This document shows, in pieces, positions 7,351 through 15,547 of a stretch of DNA of 64,000 nucleotides. The translations under genes were made by a program, and so were the position numbers. This DNA comes from a virus. The stretch's first letter is position 1. Every line of letters starts with the position of its first letter. The stretch covers positions 1 through 64,000 of the IMG/VR virus record IMGVR_UViG_3300017917_003053. One strand, written 5' to 3'. The notes beneath the pieces were generated by a model. It saw only the letters and a program-made list of their open reading frames with translations, was not told the origin of the DNA and did no database searches.

Positions 7351-7933
7351 TAGAGACATAAGCGATATTATTTCACTAATAGTATTAACAATAGCAATAT
7401 TTCTTTTTTCTCTAGTTTGTATAGATCGTTTCAGTTCTCTACATAAAAAGGATACAAAAAAACCCATCAAACCCAAACCAGTTGATAGACAAACAATAAC
7501 ATCAACAGAAATTACTGGGACTGCGGAAAGTATTCATCCTTGGGGACGCACAGAAGTTGTCCCCATGAAAAGCATAGAGTTAGAATATTTTGAATATTGC
7601 GATGAATGGGTTATGTATGGTGATGTTGTTCAGCCAGTTGGTCGCAAAGGTTATTTTATGCCTGTAATGAGAGGCAATCTTAATCTTAATGTTAAAGACC
7701 TTACTCAAACATGGGTTGCACATGAGAAATATGAAAGTGGCCTAATAGAAAACCCAGAAACTTTTGAGGATTTTAGAGTAGCAGATATTAGAGTAAAAGA
7801 AGGAAAAATTATTGATATAAACTACTTTCATTATAGATTATTACCAGACCATACATGGAATATAATAGCATCATGGAAAGCAATAGTTAATCCAGAAAAA
7901 ATAAAGGAACCAAATGATGAACCTAACAACTGA
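7334..7933 (+). CDS. Membrane-anchored hypothetical protein
   Basis: A 199-residue protein with one N-terminal transmembrane helix (about residues 9-29), a Lys/Pro linker (KKDTKKPIKPKPVD) and a soluble domain of about 150 residues with alternating strands. The likely topology is a single anchor with the large domain on one side of the membrane. ATG 7334 is used because the in-frame codon at 7328 is TTG. Function unknown. Confidence 0.65.
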   Translation: MIQIGNRDISDIISLIVLTIAIFLFSLVCIDRFSSLHKKDTKKPIKPKPVDRQTITSTEITGTAESIHPWGRTEVVPMKSIELEYFEYCDEWVMYGDVVQPVGRKGYFMPVMRGNLNLNVKDLTQTWVAHEKYESGLIENPETFEDFRVADIRVKEGKIIDINYFHYRLLPDHTWNIIASWKAIVNPEKIKEPNDEPNN

Positions 7934-8081
7934 ACAAAAGTTTGCTATCCTTTGGTGTTTCAATAATGCCATGAAATATATGGAAACTGATGAATATGAT
8001 TCTGACAAAACGATGGTTGTAAATGGAGTCAATATTAATCAAACTATCACAGAATTACTCAAAGATAGATTATTTGTATGA
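7914..8081 (+). CDS. Small hypothetical protein
   Basis: A 55-residue ORF that fills the space between its neighbours and overlaps both. It is helical and acidic. ATG 7914 or 7917 could be the start. Function unknown. Confidence 0.55.
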   Translation: MMNLTTEQKFAILWCFNNAMKYMETDEYDSDKTMVVNGVNINQTITELLKDRLFV

Positions 8082-8278
8082 GTTACTATCCCTGCCCAAA
8101 TTGTGAAGAACCAATAGGCGATCTAATTAGTTGGGAAAATCTTACAGACCAATATAATAGTTCAAAACAGTTGTATTGTCCGCATTGTAAAATTCCACTA
8201 AGATTAAACTATGATGAGGAATGGGATGGAGAGGAAGAATATTGTTATTGGAGTTTTGAAAGGAAAGAAATAATATGA
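8078..8278 (+). CDS. Small zinc-ribbon protein
   Basis: A 66-residue protein with CPNC (residues 6-9) and CPHC (near residue 36), the layout of a small zinc ribbon, and an acidic C-terminal half. Such proteins often contact nucleic acid or other proteins. Coupled by ATGA to both neighbours. Confidence 0.65.
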   Translation: MSYYPCPNCEEPIGDLISWENLTDQYNSSKQLYCPHCKIPLRLNYDEEWDGEEEYCYWSFERKEII

Positions 8279-8616
8279 ATGCAAAAGACTTTGAAAAACT
8301 AATACAGATACGAAAACTTCTTAAAGAAGCATATGACCATTATTTTGAGTTCAGCGATGGATACTGTAAAATTAGTGAAGGACATATTGGTTTAGATTTT
8401 GGAGACTACTGGAAAGACAAAGATTGTGAATGTAAAATTACCGGAGTTGAAATATACTCCTATGTTCTAGGGCCGTCCAGAAGCCACTATTTTGATAATC
8501 TGGACGAAGCACTAGAAGCAGTAAAAGAGTGGCACAGAAACGAAATGGCAGCATCCTATGATGAATACGGCGAACCACAAAAACAAGGATATTTGGAGAA
8601 TCCAGATGCAAATTGA
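8275..8616 (+). CDS. Hypothetical protein
   Basis: A 113-residue acidic protein of unknown function, with a central DYWKDKDCECKITGVEIYSY stretch and a C-terminal helix. Coupled to the gene before. Confidence 0.65.
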   Translation: MNAKDFEKLIQIRKLLKEAYDHYFEFSDGYCKISEGHIGLDFGDYWKDKDCECKITGVEIYSYVLGPSRSHYFDNLDEALEAVKEWHRNEMAASYDEYGEPQKQGYLENPDAN

Positions 8617-8752
8617 TATTAGCAAAAATGAAGCGTGGAAAATACTAGATGCGTTAGCCTCATATAAAAAAGACTACGCATTAAGTGGGGCTGTTGTTAA
8701 AACTATTGATAGTGCTATTAAGAAACTAAAGGATTTTATAGATGAAAATTAA
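8606..8752 (+). CDS. Small hypothetical protein
   Basis: A 48-residue helical protein. ATG 8606 is chosen over 8558 since TTGGAG precedes it and the overlap is short. The pattern IDISKNEAWKILDALASYKK resembles the helix in the small paralogues at 1301 and 2200. Function unknown. Confidence 0.55.
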   Translation: MQIDISKNEAWKILDALASYKKDYALSGAVVKTIDSAIKKLKDFIDEN

Positions 8753-8957
8753 TAATAAAAAACATATATCTTTAACAGCAGAAGATGTTAAGGACTTACT
8801 AATTAAACAACTATATCACTCTCAGGGCATTAGTGGTATATTCAAAGTTGATTTTAAAATTGTAAAACAAGCAATTCCATCTCAATATCCACAAGACTCT
8901 AATTATATTAATATTTTTGATGGAGCAGAAATAACGGTGGACTTAAATGAAAAATGA
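8742..8957 (+). CDS. Hypothetical protein
   Basis: A 71-residue protein that could be a small alpha/beta domain (LTAEDVKDLLIKQLY helix, then beta strands). Function unknown. Confidence 0.6.
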   Translation: MKINNKKHISLTAEDVKDLLIKQLYHSQGISGIFKVDFKIVKQAIPSQYPQDSNYINIFDGAEITVDLNEK

Positions 8958-9168
8958 ATCTATAAATTTTCTGCTAATTATGATATCTTATTTTACTATA
9001 GGACTACTATTGTCACAAACTTATATCCAAAACCAGAGACTCAAAGTAATGAATGACTCTATTAATAGACTCATTATGATAGAAATTATTACAGAGGAAC
9101 AGTTCTCTATTCTTAGTGACAAAGTTCAACAATTAGAACGCAACAATAACAGAATTAGTCTAAAGTAA
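8947..9168 (+). CDS. Single-pass membrane protein
   Basis: A 73-residue protein with an N-terminal transmembrane helix (about residues 6-25) followed by a coiled-coil-like tail (QLERNNNRI). Function unknown; size and topology fit a spanin-like or holin-accessory part, but there is no lysis gene beside it. Confidence 0.6.
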   Translation: MKNESINFLLIMISYFTIGLLLSQTYIQNQRLKVMNDSINRLIMIEIITEEQFSILSDKVQQLERNNNRISLK

Positions 9169-9171
9169 AGG

Positions 9172-9199
9172 TTGACAACCGCCGATAGTGTGTTATACT
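9172..9199 (+). promoter_or_regulatory. Sigma70-type promoter with CCGATA spacer element
   Basis: TTGACA at 9172-9177 and TATACT at 9194-9199, 16-base spacer containing CGCCGATA. It serves the gene at 9227, which has an AGGAG site. Confidence 0.8.
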
Positions 9200-9226
9200 G
9201 GGTTTGTACGCTAACAGGAGACAAAA

Positions 9227-9463
9227 ATGAATAGATTTGATCTAGAAGAAAAGATTAATCAGACCTATAATTTTGTAGATACTATTAACGATATTAGTTA
9301 TGGTGTTATGGAAGTGGGTATGACTAATGATGAAATTGTTAATGCTCTGGATGGATTAGCGGTTATGCTTAAACTTCATACTCAAAAACTATTCGATACT
9401 TTTACTCAGGTTCATCAACTTGATAATCATAAACCTAAATATGAAATAGATTTTCCGGGCTAA
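9227..9463 (+). CDS. Hypothetical helical protein
   Basis: A 78-residue acidic, helical protein of unknown function. First gene of a unit under the promoter at 9172. The next tiny Cys-rich gene starts on its stop codon (TAATG). Confidence 0.7.
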   Translation: MNRFDLEEKINQTYNFVDTINDISYGVMEVGMTNDEIVNALDGLAVMLKLHTQKLFDTFTQVHQLDNHKPKYEIDFPG

Positions 9464-9579
9464 TGAGTAAACCATTAACTAGAGAATTTTTGCTTAGTTG
9501 CGGTAAATGTTGTGGGCGAAGATGCGTAAATTGCCCATATATTCCGAAATACATAAAAGGAAATACAAAATCAAAATGA
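9463..9579 (+). CDS. Tiny Cys-rich protein (DUF5522-like motif)
   Basis: A 38-residue ORF with the motif SCGKCCGRRCVNCPY, which resembles the CCG-x-C-x-NCPY motif of a short bacterial family (I recall it as DUF5522). Five cysteines in 13 residues suggest metal or Fe-S binding. It overlaps the gene before by one base and the metallophosphoesterase after it by 4 bases, so the three are probably co-translated. Confidence 0.65.
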   Translation: MSKPLTREFLLSCGKCCGRRCVNCPYIPKYIKGNTKSK

Positions 9580-10196
9580 GTATAACAATCATTGGAGATG
9601 TTCATGGTAAGTATGAGCGTTACCATAAAATTATTCGCCAAACTGAGCGTCATCCTTATACTATCCAAATTGGTGATTTCGGTTTTAAGTATGATACTTT
9701 GTCAAATGTTGATTCAACAAAGCATCTTATTTTACCCGGTAATCATGATAATTATGACACTTGCTATAATTACTCTCATTTCTTGGGCGACTATGGATAT
9801 ACAAGTCTCAATAAAATAGAGTTCTTTTATTATCGTGGTGCTTATAGTATTGATAGACAATATCGTACTATAGGCATTGATTGGTGGGAAAATGAACAAG
9901 TAGGTATTGAAGATTTTATGAAGGCAAGAGAATTTTACCGTGAGACTAAACCTGACATAATGATAACTCATGATTGTCCAACAGATATTGTTTCACAAAT
10001 GCTGAGTATGGATCAGAGAGTGATTGAAAATAATACTACATGGGCATTACAAGAGTTGTTTAATATCCATCAACCAAAGTTGTGGTTTTTTGGACACTGG
10101 CACAGGTCTAAAACTATCCAATATGGTAATACCAAGTTTATGTGTTTAGATGAGTTGGAAACATACCAGTTGACCAAAGAGGAACTGCTGGTATAA
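9576..10196 (+). CDS. Metallophosphoesterase (calcineurin-like)
   Basis: A 206-residue dinuclear-metal phosphoesterase. All five signature blocks are visible: GDVHG (residues 7-11), GDFG (near 32), GNHDN (near 55), THD (near 130) and GHWHRS (near 174). Family members act as phosphodiesterases or Ser/Thr phosphatases, and phage examples can act on nucleic-acid ends; the substrate here is unknown. ATG 9576 is used because the longer frame from 9507 covers the Cys-rich gene. Followed by a 109-base gap with a possible RNA hairpin. Confidence 0.85.
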   Translation: MSITIIGDVHGKYERYHKIIRQTERHPYTIQIGDFGFKYDTLSNVDSTKHLILPGNHDNYDTCYNYSHFLGDYGYTSLNKIEFFYYRGAYSIDRQYRTIGIDWWENEQVGIEDFMKAREFYRETKPDIMITHDCPTDIVSQMLSMDQRVIENNTTWALQELFNIHQPKLWFFGHWHRSKTIQYGNTKFMCLDELETYQLTKEELLV

Positions 10197-10203
10197 TAAC
10201 AAT

Positions 10204-10247
10204 GTTGATGCCGAAAGGTTGTGGTCGCGGGTATCCACTCAATCAAC
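10204..10247 (+). other. Possible structured RNA in an intergenic gap
   Basis: The 109-base gap 10197-10305 can fold: GTTGAT (10204-10209) pairs with ATCAAC (10242-10247), and GTGG (10221-10224) pairs with CCAC (10235-10238). It is more GC-rich than its surroundings. No promoter or known riboswitch core was recognised. Confidence 0.35.
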
Positions 10248-10305
10248 TTCCGTAGAGGTTTAAGCCCAATTTTCTGTATACATTGAAAACGAGGCTAACA
10301 ATACA

Positions 10306-10494
10306 ATGAAAAATACAAAACAATATGACAAATTAAAACTCACAGTGGAAAAACTTTGTCTTGAAGCGATACAAAAGCAAAAGAAAAGAGAATCTACTGT
10401 AGGATATGGGTTAGACGATTACACGGAAGGCAGAATAGTAGGAGGTGCTGCGTTGGCACGAAAAATTATTAGGGAAATTAGGAATCAATTTTAA
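10306..10494 (+). CDS. Hypothetical protein
   Basis: A 62-residue basic helical protein of unknown function. Residues 34-50 (GLDDYTEGRIVGGAALA) include a Gly-rich turn. It follows the structured gap. Confidence 0.6.
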   Translation: MKNTKQYDKLKLTVEKLCLEAIQKQKKRESTVGYGLDDYTEGRIVGGAALARKIIREIRNQF

Positions 10495-10505
10495 AGAGGT
10501 GATTT

Positions 10506-10664
10506 ATGAAAAGTGAACATTATTTTATTGTGGCAGCATTTGCTAGTTTCGTTTTTAGTGTTGGTCTTTGGTTCTTTGGCGATCCAGCAGTTGCTAAAGA
10601 TCAGGCTATTTTTGTGGGACTGTGGGTTCCAAGTATTCTTAGTCTAGGAAATTTGCTCAAATGA
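10506..10664 (+). CDS. Small membrane protein
   Basis: A 52-residue protein with two hydrophobic segments (about residues 6-24 and 33-50) separated by GDPAVAKDQA. It resembles tiny membrane proteins I know from other phages. An AGAGGTGA ribosome site lies upstream. Function unknown. Confidence 0.6.
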   Translation: MKSEHYFIVAAFASFVFSVGLWFFGDPAVAKDQAIFVGLWVPSILSLGNLLK

Positions 10665-10801
10665 GCGACCTTACTATATTTATAGTTGGTCTAGTTGTAA
10701 CCCTTATCGCTGGTATGGGGGTTATAACTAGCCAAGTATTTGTTGCATATCAACGCAAACCAAAAAATTATGTTGTATCTGAGTCTATCCAAAATATTTG
10801 A
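10661..10801 (+). CDS. Small membrane protein
   Basis: A 46-residue protein with one transmembrane helix (residues 4-26) and a short basic tail. It is coupled by ATGA to the previous membrane protein, so the two may work together. Confidence 0.55.
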   Translation: MSDLTIFIVGLVVTLIAGMGVITSQVFVAYQRKPKNYVVSESIQNI

Positions 10802-10867
10802 GGTTAGTCTTGGAATTATACTTGCAAGAACAATAATACATTTCTTGAAAAAAATTAATATACACAT

Positions 10868-11326
10868 ATGAAATACCGTACTAGTCCAGAACGATATTCT
10901 TTTCATCAAAAATGCGATAAGCAAAGTTTTGAAGAAGGAAAGATGAATCATGATACATATGTGCAATTTCTAAATTATTGGGAATTAGCAAAGGTGAAAA
11001 ATAATCTACCTACAAACGATTTACCAGATTTAGAATATGAACTACGAACTAGTGACTATATTCACAACAAGTGCGTAGCGTCAGAAGATTATTGCAAAGA
11101 TTTGTATGCAGCCTTATGTAATAATGAATTCTTTAAAGATAATAAAGAATGTAGTTATAGTTGGAGAAGAGTTGGCGGAATTATTGCTGACATCTTAGAA
11201 AAGGGCGATTATATTGATTGGTATCTTTCTGGAAATGAAGGATATGTTACTGACGAAATAAGACAAGATTTAACAAATATGGGCTGGAAGATAGCCCCAA
11301 TAGTATTGGATACAAACAATGATTAG
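10868..11326 (+). CDS. Hypothetical protein
   Basis: A 152-residue protein of unknown function, acidic with several Cys, Trp and Tyr. The end (GYVTDEIRQDLTNMGW) looks like a helix-turn-strand. It overlaps the next gene. Confidence 0.65.
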   Translation: MKYRTSPERYSFHQKCDKQSFEEGKMNHDTYVQFLNYWELAKVKNNLPTNDLPDLEYELRTSDYIHNKCVASEDYCKDLYAALCNNEFFKDNKECSYSWRRVGGIIADILEKGDYIDWYLSGNEGYVTDEIRQDLTNMGWKIAPIVLDTNND

Positions 11327-11954
11327 ATCACGAATCAAACACTGGACTTGCTCAAAACTTGCTGACCTTATAAGAGGCGAGAAAAAACCACTTGCTCTTG
11401 GATGGGACGAATGGGACGAATGGCATGAAGCAGCAGAAAGAAAACATCCTTTTCGATATTGGATAGCAGAAAATGGCTTGAAAAAGTTGCAAAATTTCTT
11501 TATGTTTCCAGTAGATATTTATAGGACAGTAGAGGTCTACATCAGAAATCGTTTTATTGATAAACTTCATTATCTTCATACCGGATTAAAGCCCGGAGAA
11601 TATTATGATCTTGATTATAGAATTCTTCATGGTTTATTTAATGAATTAGTATTTTTTGTTGAGACAGAATGTGCTTGGTCTTATGGAAAACCCAAAGAAG
11701 TTAAACATCTTTACAAATTCAAGAATGGATCATGTAAACAAGCCGGATTGGATTATTTGAACTGGGGTATCAAAGACAAGTACAAAGGAAAACTAACTCC
11801 TTTTGCTAAAAGTTGCAAAGAGATTAAGCGTTTGTATCTTTGGTGGACAGAGAAAAGACCAAACCGTAAAAATCCATACTTAGATAAGTGGTATGAAGAA
11901 GATACTAAAATGTTAGTTGATCTTATCAAGATACGAAAGGATTTGTGGATATGA
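11319..11954 (+). CDS. Conserved phage protein of unknown function
   Basis: A 211-residue protein very rich in Trp, Tyr, Lys and Leu. Its layout (an N-terminal CSKLADLIRGEKKPLAL, then DEWDEWH, then a central ILHGLFNELVFFVE) resembles an uncharacterised protein I have seen in several large phages. No catalytic motif is visible. It overlaps both neighbours by 4-8 bases. Confidence 0.7.
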   Translation: MIRSRIKHWTCSKLADLIRGEKKPLALGWDEWDEWHEAAERKHPFRYWIAENGLKKLQNFFMFPVDIYRTVEVYIRNRFIDKLHYLHTGLKPGEYYDLDYRILHGLFNELVFFVETECAWSYGKPKEVKHLYKFKNGSCKQAGLDYLNWGIKDKYKGKLTPFAKSCKEIKRLYLWWTEKRPNRKNPYLDKWYEEDTKMLVDLIKIRKDLWI

Positions 11955-12163
11955 ATAAAAAAATGATGAATGATATTACCAATTTCTATAATAACGTTGG
12001 CGATTATATTTATCTAGAATACAAACTTAAATATCATAAAATGTTTTTTGACGATAACAATATTAATAAACTATTTGATATGGTTGGAGATTATTATATG
12101 GGCGGAAATAATGTTCCAGATACGGCGGGTATGATTGTTGACTATTTTAGGATGATAAAATGA
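11951..12163 (+). CDS. Hypothetical protein
   Basis: A 70-residue helical protein of unknown function. ATG 11951 is chosen because it makes an ATGA overlap, and the in-frame codon at 11945 is GTG. Confidence 0.6.
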   Translation: MNKKMMNDITNFYNNVGDYIYLEYKLKYHKMFFDDNNINKLFDMVGDYYMGGNNVPDTAGMIVDYFRMIK

Positions 12164-12363
12164 ATATTTTTCAAGAATTATGGGATAATTTTACAAATTT
12201 CAATCATAAGAGTACTAACGAGATTGTTGAACCTTCAGTATACGTTTATAATGATATGTATCCTTACACTTTTGAGCAGACAATAAGAGTTACTCATCAT
12301 AGTAAACCTAAAAGGCGTGATCCTGCAAGACAATGGAAAAAAATCAAGAATTACCGATTTTAG
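12160..12363 (+). CDS. Hypothetical protein, basic C-terminus
   Basis: A 67-residue protein with a basic tail (KPKRRDPARQWKKIKNYRF), which could bind nucleic acid. ATGA-coupled to the gene before; the next ORF overlaps it by 31 bases. Confidence 0.55.
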   Translation: MNIFQELWDNFTNFNHKSTNEIVEPSVYVYNDMYPYTFEQTIRVTHHSKPKRRDPARQWKKIKNYRF

Positions 12364-12443
12364 GAAATAGTATTAATGGGGATACTGAGCCATTTGCTGA
12401 AATATATTTACTGGAGTTTGAAGAATGGTACAGTGTAGAATGA
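12333..12443 (+). CDS. Tiny acidic ORF
   Basis: A 36-residue acidic ORF bridging its neighbours, ending by ATGA overlap with the next gene. The only evidence is this fit; it could be chance. Confidence 0.4.
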   Translation: MEKNQELPILGNSINGDTEPFAEIYLLEFEEWYSVE

Positions 12444-12712
12444 ATACTCTTGCAGATTGGGTTCAAGAAAAGAATAAATTTGATGGCGTAAGCATGGTAA
12501 GACTAATTCATAATGGTCAAGCACATGATTATACCAAGTGGAAATTTAGCGGCCAAAATATTTTCTTTTTTGAAAATGATATGAAAGTTGGTCACATTTT
12601 ATGGACAACCGACAAGATCAAAATTATTGATGAAAATCATATTATAGGTAATGAAGACAATGATAAATATGTATATGCTTTAACCATATACTATGGAGGA
12701 GCAATATTATGA
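12440..12712 (+). CDS. Hypothetical protein
   Basis: A 90-residue protein with a beta-rich middle (SMVRLIHNGQAHDY, NIFFFENDMKVGHILW). ATG 12440 is used because of the ATGA overlap. Function unknown. Confidence 0.65.
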   Translation: MNTLADWVQEKNKFDGVSMVRLIHNGQAHDYTKWKFSGQNIFFFENDMKVGHILWTTDKIKIIDENHIIGNEDNDKYVYALTIYYGGAIL

Positions 12713-12927
12713 TGTCTTTTAAAGAATTTTTGGATTTGGTTGATAAAACATATCACGAACATAGTTTTGAATGGCGTTATGGTCAAACTCTAATGAATGT
12801 TTTACATGGTGTTGATCCAAAACAGTACGGGAATATAACACGAACAGATTATGATTGTTATTATGATGATGGCATTGTTCGTTTCACACTAAATAAATTA
12901 GAAAAAGAGTGGTGCAATGGATGTTGA
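12709..12927 (+). CDS. Hypothetical protein
   Basis: A 72-residue protein of unknown function, helical at the N-terminus and aromatic-rich (FEWRYGQTLMNVL). ATGGAGGAG upstream gives a strong ribosome site. Confidence 0.65.
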   Translation: MMSFKEFLDLVDKTYHEHSFEWRYGQTLMNVLHGVDPKQYGNITRTDYDCYYDDGIVRFTLNKLEKEWCNGC

Positions 12928-13138
12928 TGATTATATTAATTCTTTGATTAAAGAAAATGAAAATCTCAAAAATACTGTCGATAGTCTGAAACTAGAGATA
13001 AGAACCCAAAGAAAAGAAATTGCATTACTTAGAGAAGAAAGAAGAACAATCATTCATAATGATCTACCTCCGGGTTTTGATCCAGAATGGAATGTCCCAG
13101 ACTCAGAACAAGACGCTAAAACACTAGGATTAAGATGA
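12917..13138 (+). CDS. Coiled-coil protein
   Basis: A 73-residue protein whose residues 6-45 form a heptad-like charged coiled coil (LIKENENLKNTVDSLKLEI), followed by an acidic, Pro-containing tail. Function unknown. Confidence 0.6.
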   Translation: MDVDDYINSLIKENENLKNTVDSLKLEIRTQRKEIALLREERRTIIHNDLPPGFDPEWNVPDSEQDAKTLGLR

Positions 13139-13755
13139 TTAATTGTAAACCACAACCTTATAATAGCGTATGGGTTTGGGCCGATTCTCAAGACGAATTG
13201 GGCTTAACTTTCATGCGTTTTCAAGAATACTATGAAAGTGCTAACCCGGATTTTAGAGAAAAAATCTTTACTCAGGGACAATTGAGACGATGGTATTCTG
13301 AAACTTATGGTAGCAATAGTTACCACAGTCATTGGGTAGGTTTTAATTTTCCTAGTAAAGTTTTAATTCCCTTCAAAGAAGGACTGTTTGATCCACTAAC
13401 GGTGGAAGAACAAAGACTATTAGATTTATTTAAATACCGTAGTGATAATTTCTATATTATAGGTGCTCAAAGTAATTCCACTTTAAGACACGAACTAGCA
13501 CATGCACTATATGCTTCTAATCAAAAATATCGTGATGAAATAAATAAATTCCTTAATAAAAATAAAAATAAACTAAAATCAACATCAAAATATATTTTAA
13601 ACAAAGGATATTGTCCAGAAGTTTTGTATGACGAGATACAGGCTTATATTACAGATAATGACGATAATGAATTAATAAATAATACCTGTCCATCAATTAT
13701 TGCTGGAGTCAATAAAATTTTTAATAAGTACAATACAGAGAAAGTTAAAAAATAA
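13135..13755 (+). CDS. HExxH metallopeptidase-like protein
   Basis: A 206-residue protein with HELAHA (about residues 122-127), a zinc-metallopeptidase HExxH site. It is followed about 35 residues later by VLYDEIQAYITD, which offers a possible third zinc ligand (Glu) as in gluzincin or SprT-like folds. The N-terminal 110 residues have no recognised domain. No signal peptide, so it should act inside the host cell. The substrate is unknown. ATGA-coupled to the previous gene, TAATG-coupled to the next. Confidence 0.7.
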   Translation: MINCKPQPYNSVWVWADSQDELGLTFMRFQEYYESANPDFREKIFTQGQLRRWYSETYGSNSYHSHWVGFNFPSKVLIPFKEGLFDPLTVEEQRLLDLFKYRSDNFYIIGAQSNSTLRHELAHALYASNQKYRDEINKFLNKNKNKLKSTSKYILNKGYCPEVLYDEIQAYITDNDDNELINNTCPSIIAGVNKIFNKYNTEKVKK

Positions 13756-13943
13756 TGTGCAATAATAATGAAGAAATGTGCGATGAAGAAAAAAGTTACC
13801 ATGAATGGGTGGCTAACAATTTAGAATTTATGCAACAAAATAAATCACATATTAGTGTGATGAAAAAACTTTATATGCAAGGTTTTGCAGCAGGATTTGA
13901 ATATAAGAAGAAATTAACAGCACAGGAGTATCTGCAAAAATGA
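13755..13943 (+). CDS. Hypothetical small protein
   Basis: A 62-residue helical protein of unknown function (HEWVANNLEFMQQNK, YMQGFAAGFEYKKK). Starts on the stop codon of the metallopeptidase-like gene. Confidence 0.6.
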   Translation: MCNNNEEMCDEEKSYHEWVANNLEFMQQNKSHISVMKKLYMQGFAAGFEYKKKLTAQEYLQK

Positions 13944-14239
13944 GTCCAATGTATAATCCAGATGATTGGAGCGAGGAATTTGACATTGTTTTAAAGTACG
14001 AACCGATGAGCGAAACCAATGTTAATAGAATTTTGGTTCAATATAAACATGATGATGTTCTAGATTATATTAAACAATTATGGAATTTAATTGATTATCA
14101 ACGCAAATATATTGCAGAACAGACTAAAACAATTGTGGCTATAAAACATAAAGTAGCATGGAAAAGATACGACAAAGATGAATCTGTTTTCACAGAGCAT
14201 CTTGACAAACCCAAACGAACTGATACAATGGGTTGTTGA
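13940..14239 (+). CDS. Hypothetical protein
   Basis: A 99-residue protein of unknown function with a central helical stretch (DVLDYIKQLWNLIDYQRKYI). An AGGAG site precedes it inside the previous gene. Confidence 0.6.
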   Translation: MSPMYNPDDWSEEFDIVLKYEPMSETNVNRILVQYKHDDVLDYIKQLWNLIDYQRKYIAEQTKTIVAIKHKVAWKRYDKDESVFTEHLDKPKRTDTMGC

Positions 14240-14240
14240 T

Positions 14241-14498
14241 ATGTTCAAGATTACAGAAATCAAGCGTTGGGCCAAAGAAAAAGGATATACTATCATTAAA
14301 GAAAAAGATGATAGTATTAATGGTGCTAGTTATTATTGGTGCAAAGATAATGATCCATCTGTTACTGGTGTTGCTTTGAGCGTTAGTAAAGTTGCTATCG
14401 CAATTTATAATCATCTTAGCGACAATAAGTGGTTGGATCATCAAAAACAATTTCAAGAAAATAAAGAAGCAATAAAATTTACTACTGGTGATTATTGA
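14241..14498 (+). CDS. Hypothetical protein
   Basis: An 85-residue protein of unknown function. Residues 1-20 (ITEIKRWAKEKGYTIIKEK) form a helix-strand unit as in small DNA- or RNA-binding folds. ATG 14241 directly follows the previous stop; a candidate promoter (TTGACA 14202-14207, TACAAT 14224-14229) lies just upstream but would give an almost leaderless message. Confidence 0.65.
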   Translation: MFKITEIKRWAKEKGYTIIKEKDDSINGASYYWCKDNDPSVTGVALSVSKVAIAIYNHLSDNKWLDHQKQFQENKEAIKFTTGDY

Positions 14499-14503
14499 CC
14501 ATT

Positions 14504-14740
14504 ATGTATGTAAAATTCATAGCAAAAACCAATACTTGGTTTGATGTTGGAACAGAAGTTTTTGATGCTTCAATATGTGATTGGGGCAGAACCAGTAAAA
14601 GATTAAATAAACAAGACTATGAAAATATCTGGATCAAAGCAGGACACATTCTTGGCAGAGGTTTAAGAAATGGTTTTTGGGATGAAGAATTATGTCCTTT
14701 AGAAGAATTTGAAATATCGTATACAAAGGATCAAATATGA
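14504..14740 (+). CDS. Hypothetical protein
   Basis: A 78-residue protein with a beta-rich start (YVKFIAKTNTWFDVGTEVF). ATG 14504 is used; an in-frame TTG at 14495 that overlaps the previous stop is an alternative. It overlaps thyX by ATGA. Function unknown. Confidence 0.6.
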   Translation: MYVKFIAKTNTWFDVGTEVFDASICDWGRTSKRLNKQDYENIWIKAGHILGRGLRNGFWDEELCPLEEFEISYTKDQI

Positions 14741-15384
14741 ATGTAAAGTTAGTAAGTGTGACTCCAGATGCTGAAAAGTTAATGGCTTATTGTGCGAGAG
14801 TAAGCAACCCAAGCAATCAAAATAATGAGAACTATGCTAAACTACTAAAGTATTGCATAGATCATCAGCACTGGAGTATTTTTGAGCATGGATTTATGAC
14901 AGTAGAGATAAACACTACTAGAGGACTTGCTGCTCAGATTCTTCGTCATCGAAGTTTCACATTCCAAGAATTTAGTCAGCGTTATGCCGATACTACATTA
15001 TTAGCAGAAGAAATTCCACTATTTGAACTTCGTCGCCAAGACACTAAAAATAGACAAAATAGTATTGATGATATGGGAGATGAGATACGAGCAAAGTGGA
15101 ATACTAAAATTCGTGAGCATTTTGGTAAAGCAAAAGCAATATACGATGGAATGATCGTTGATGGTATTGCTAAAGAGTGTGCTAGATTTGTACTTCCACT
15201 AGCAACTCCTACTAGACTATACATGAGCGGTACAGCACGTTCATGGATTCATTATATCCAATTACGTTCTGGTCATGGAACTCAAAAAGAACATATGGAT
15301 ATTGCTAACGAATGTAAAACTATTTTTGTAGAACAATTTCCTACTATTGGAGAGGCTTTGGGATGGAAAAATGAAACAGTATAA
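14737..15384 (+). CDS. thyX: Flavin-dependent thymidylate synthase ThyX
   Basis: A 215-residue ThyX, which makes dTMP from dUMP using methylene-tetrahydrofolate and FAD/NADPH. The diagnostic RHRX7S motif is present at residues 70-80 (RHR, seven residues, Ser) and is followed by QR. Length matches the family (about 200-250). Later conserved blocks are also visible (ARFVLPLATPTRLYMSGTARSW). It supplies thymidylate for phage replication and fits with the dCMP deaminase and NrdJ later in the window. AAAGGA precedes the ATG. Confidence 0.95.
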   Translation: MNVKLVSVTPDAEKLMAYCARVSNPSNQNNENYAKLLKYCIDHQHWSIFEHGFMTVEINTTRGLAAQILRHRSFTFQEFSQRYADTTLLAEEIPLFELRRQDTKNRQNSIDDMGDEIRAKWNTKIREHFGKAKAIYDGMIVDGIAKECARFVLPLATPTRLYMSGTARSWIHYIQLRSGHGTQKEHMDIANECKTIFVEQFPTIGEALGWKNETV

Positions 15385-15547
15385 CGTGACTGCTCAAGTT
15401 TATAATAAATTTGATCCAACAAAACAAACTATTCTTATGAATGAGATTGTTCCTGCAATTTCAAAACATAATGCTATAGATTATTTTACAGAAATATTCA
15501 CAATAGACTATTTCATAATGAAAATTTATAGCGTTGAAGAGATATGA
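15371..15547 (+). CDS. Hypothetical small protein
   Basis: A 58-residue protein of unknown function. ATG 15371 overlaps the end of thyX by 14 bases; a longer frame from 15347 is less likely. Confidence 0.6.
   Translation: MKQYNVTAQVYNKFDPTKQTILMNEIVPAISKHNAIDYFTEIFTIDYFIMKIYSVEEI

Noticed and set aside
14202-14229. Promoter-like TTGACA / TACAAT
   Set aside because: The boxes and 16-base spacer are good, but the -10 box ends 11 bases before ATG 14241 inside the previous gene and the CCGATA word is missing; kept only as a note in that gene's entry.
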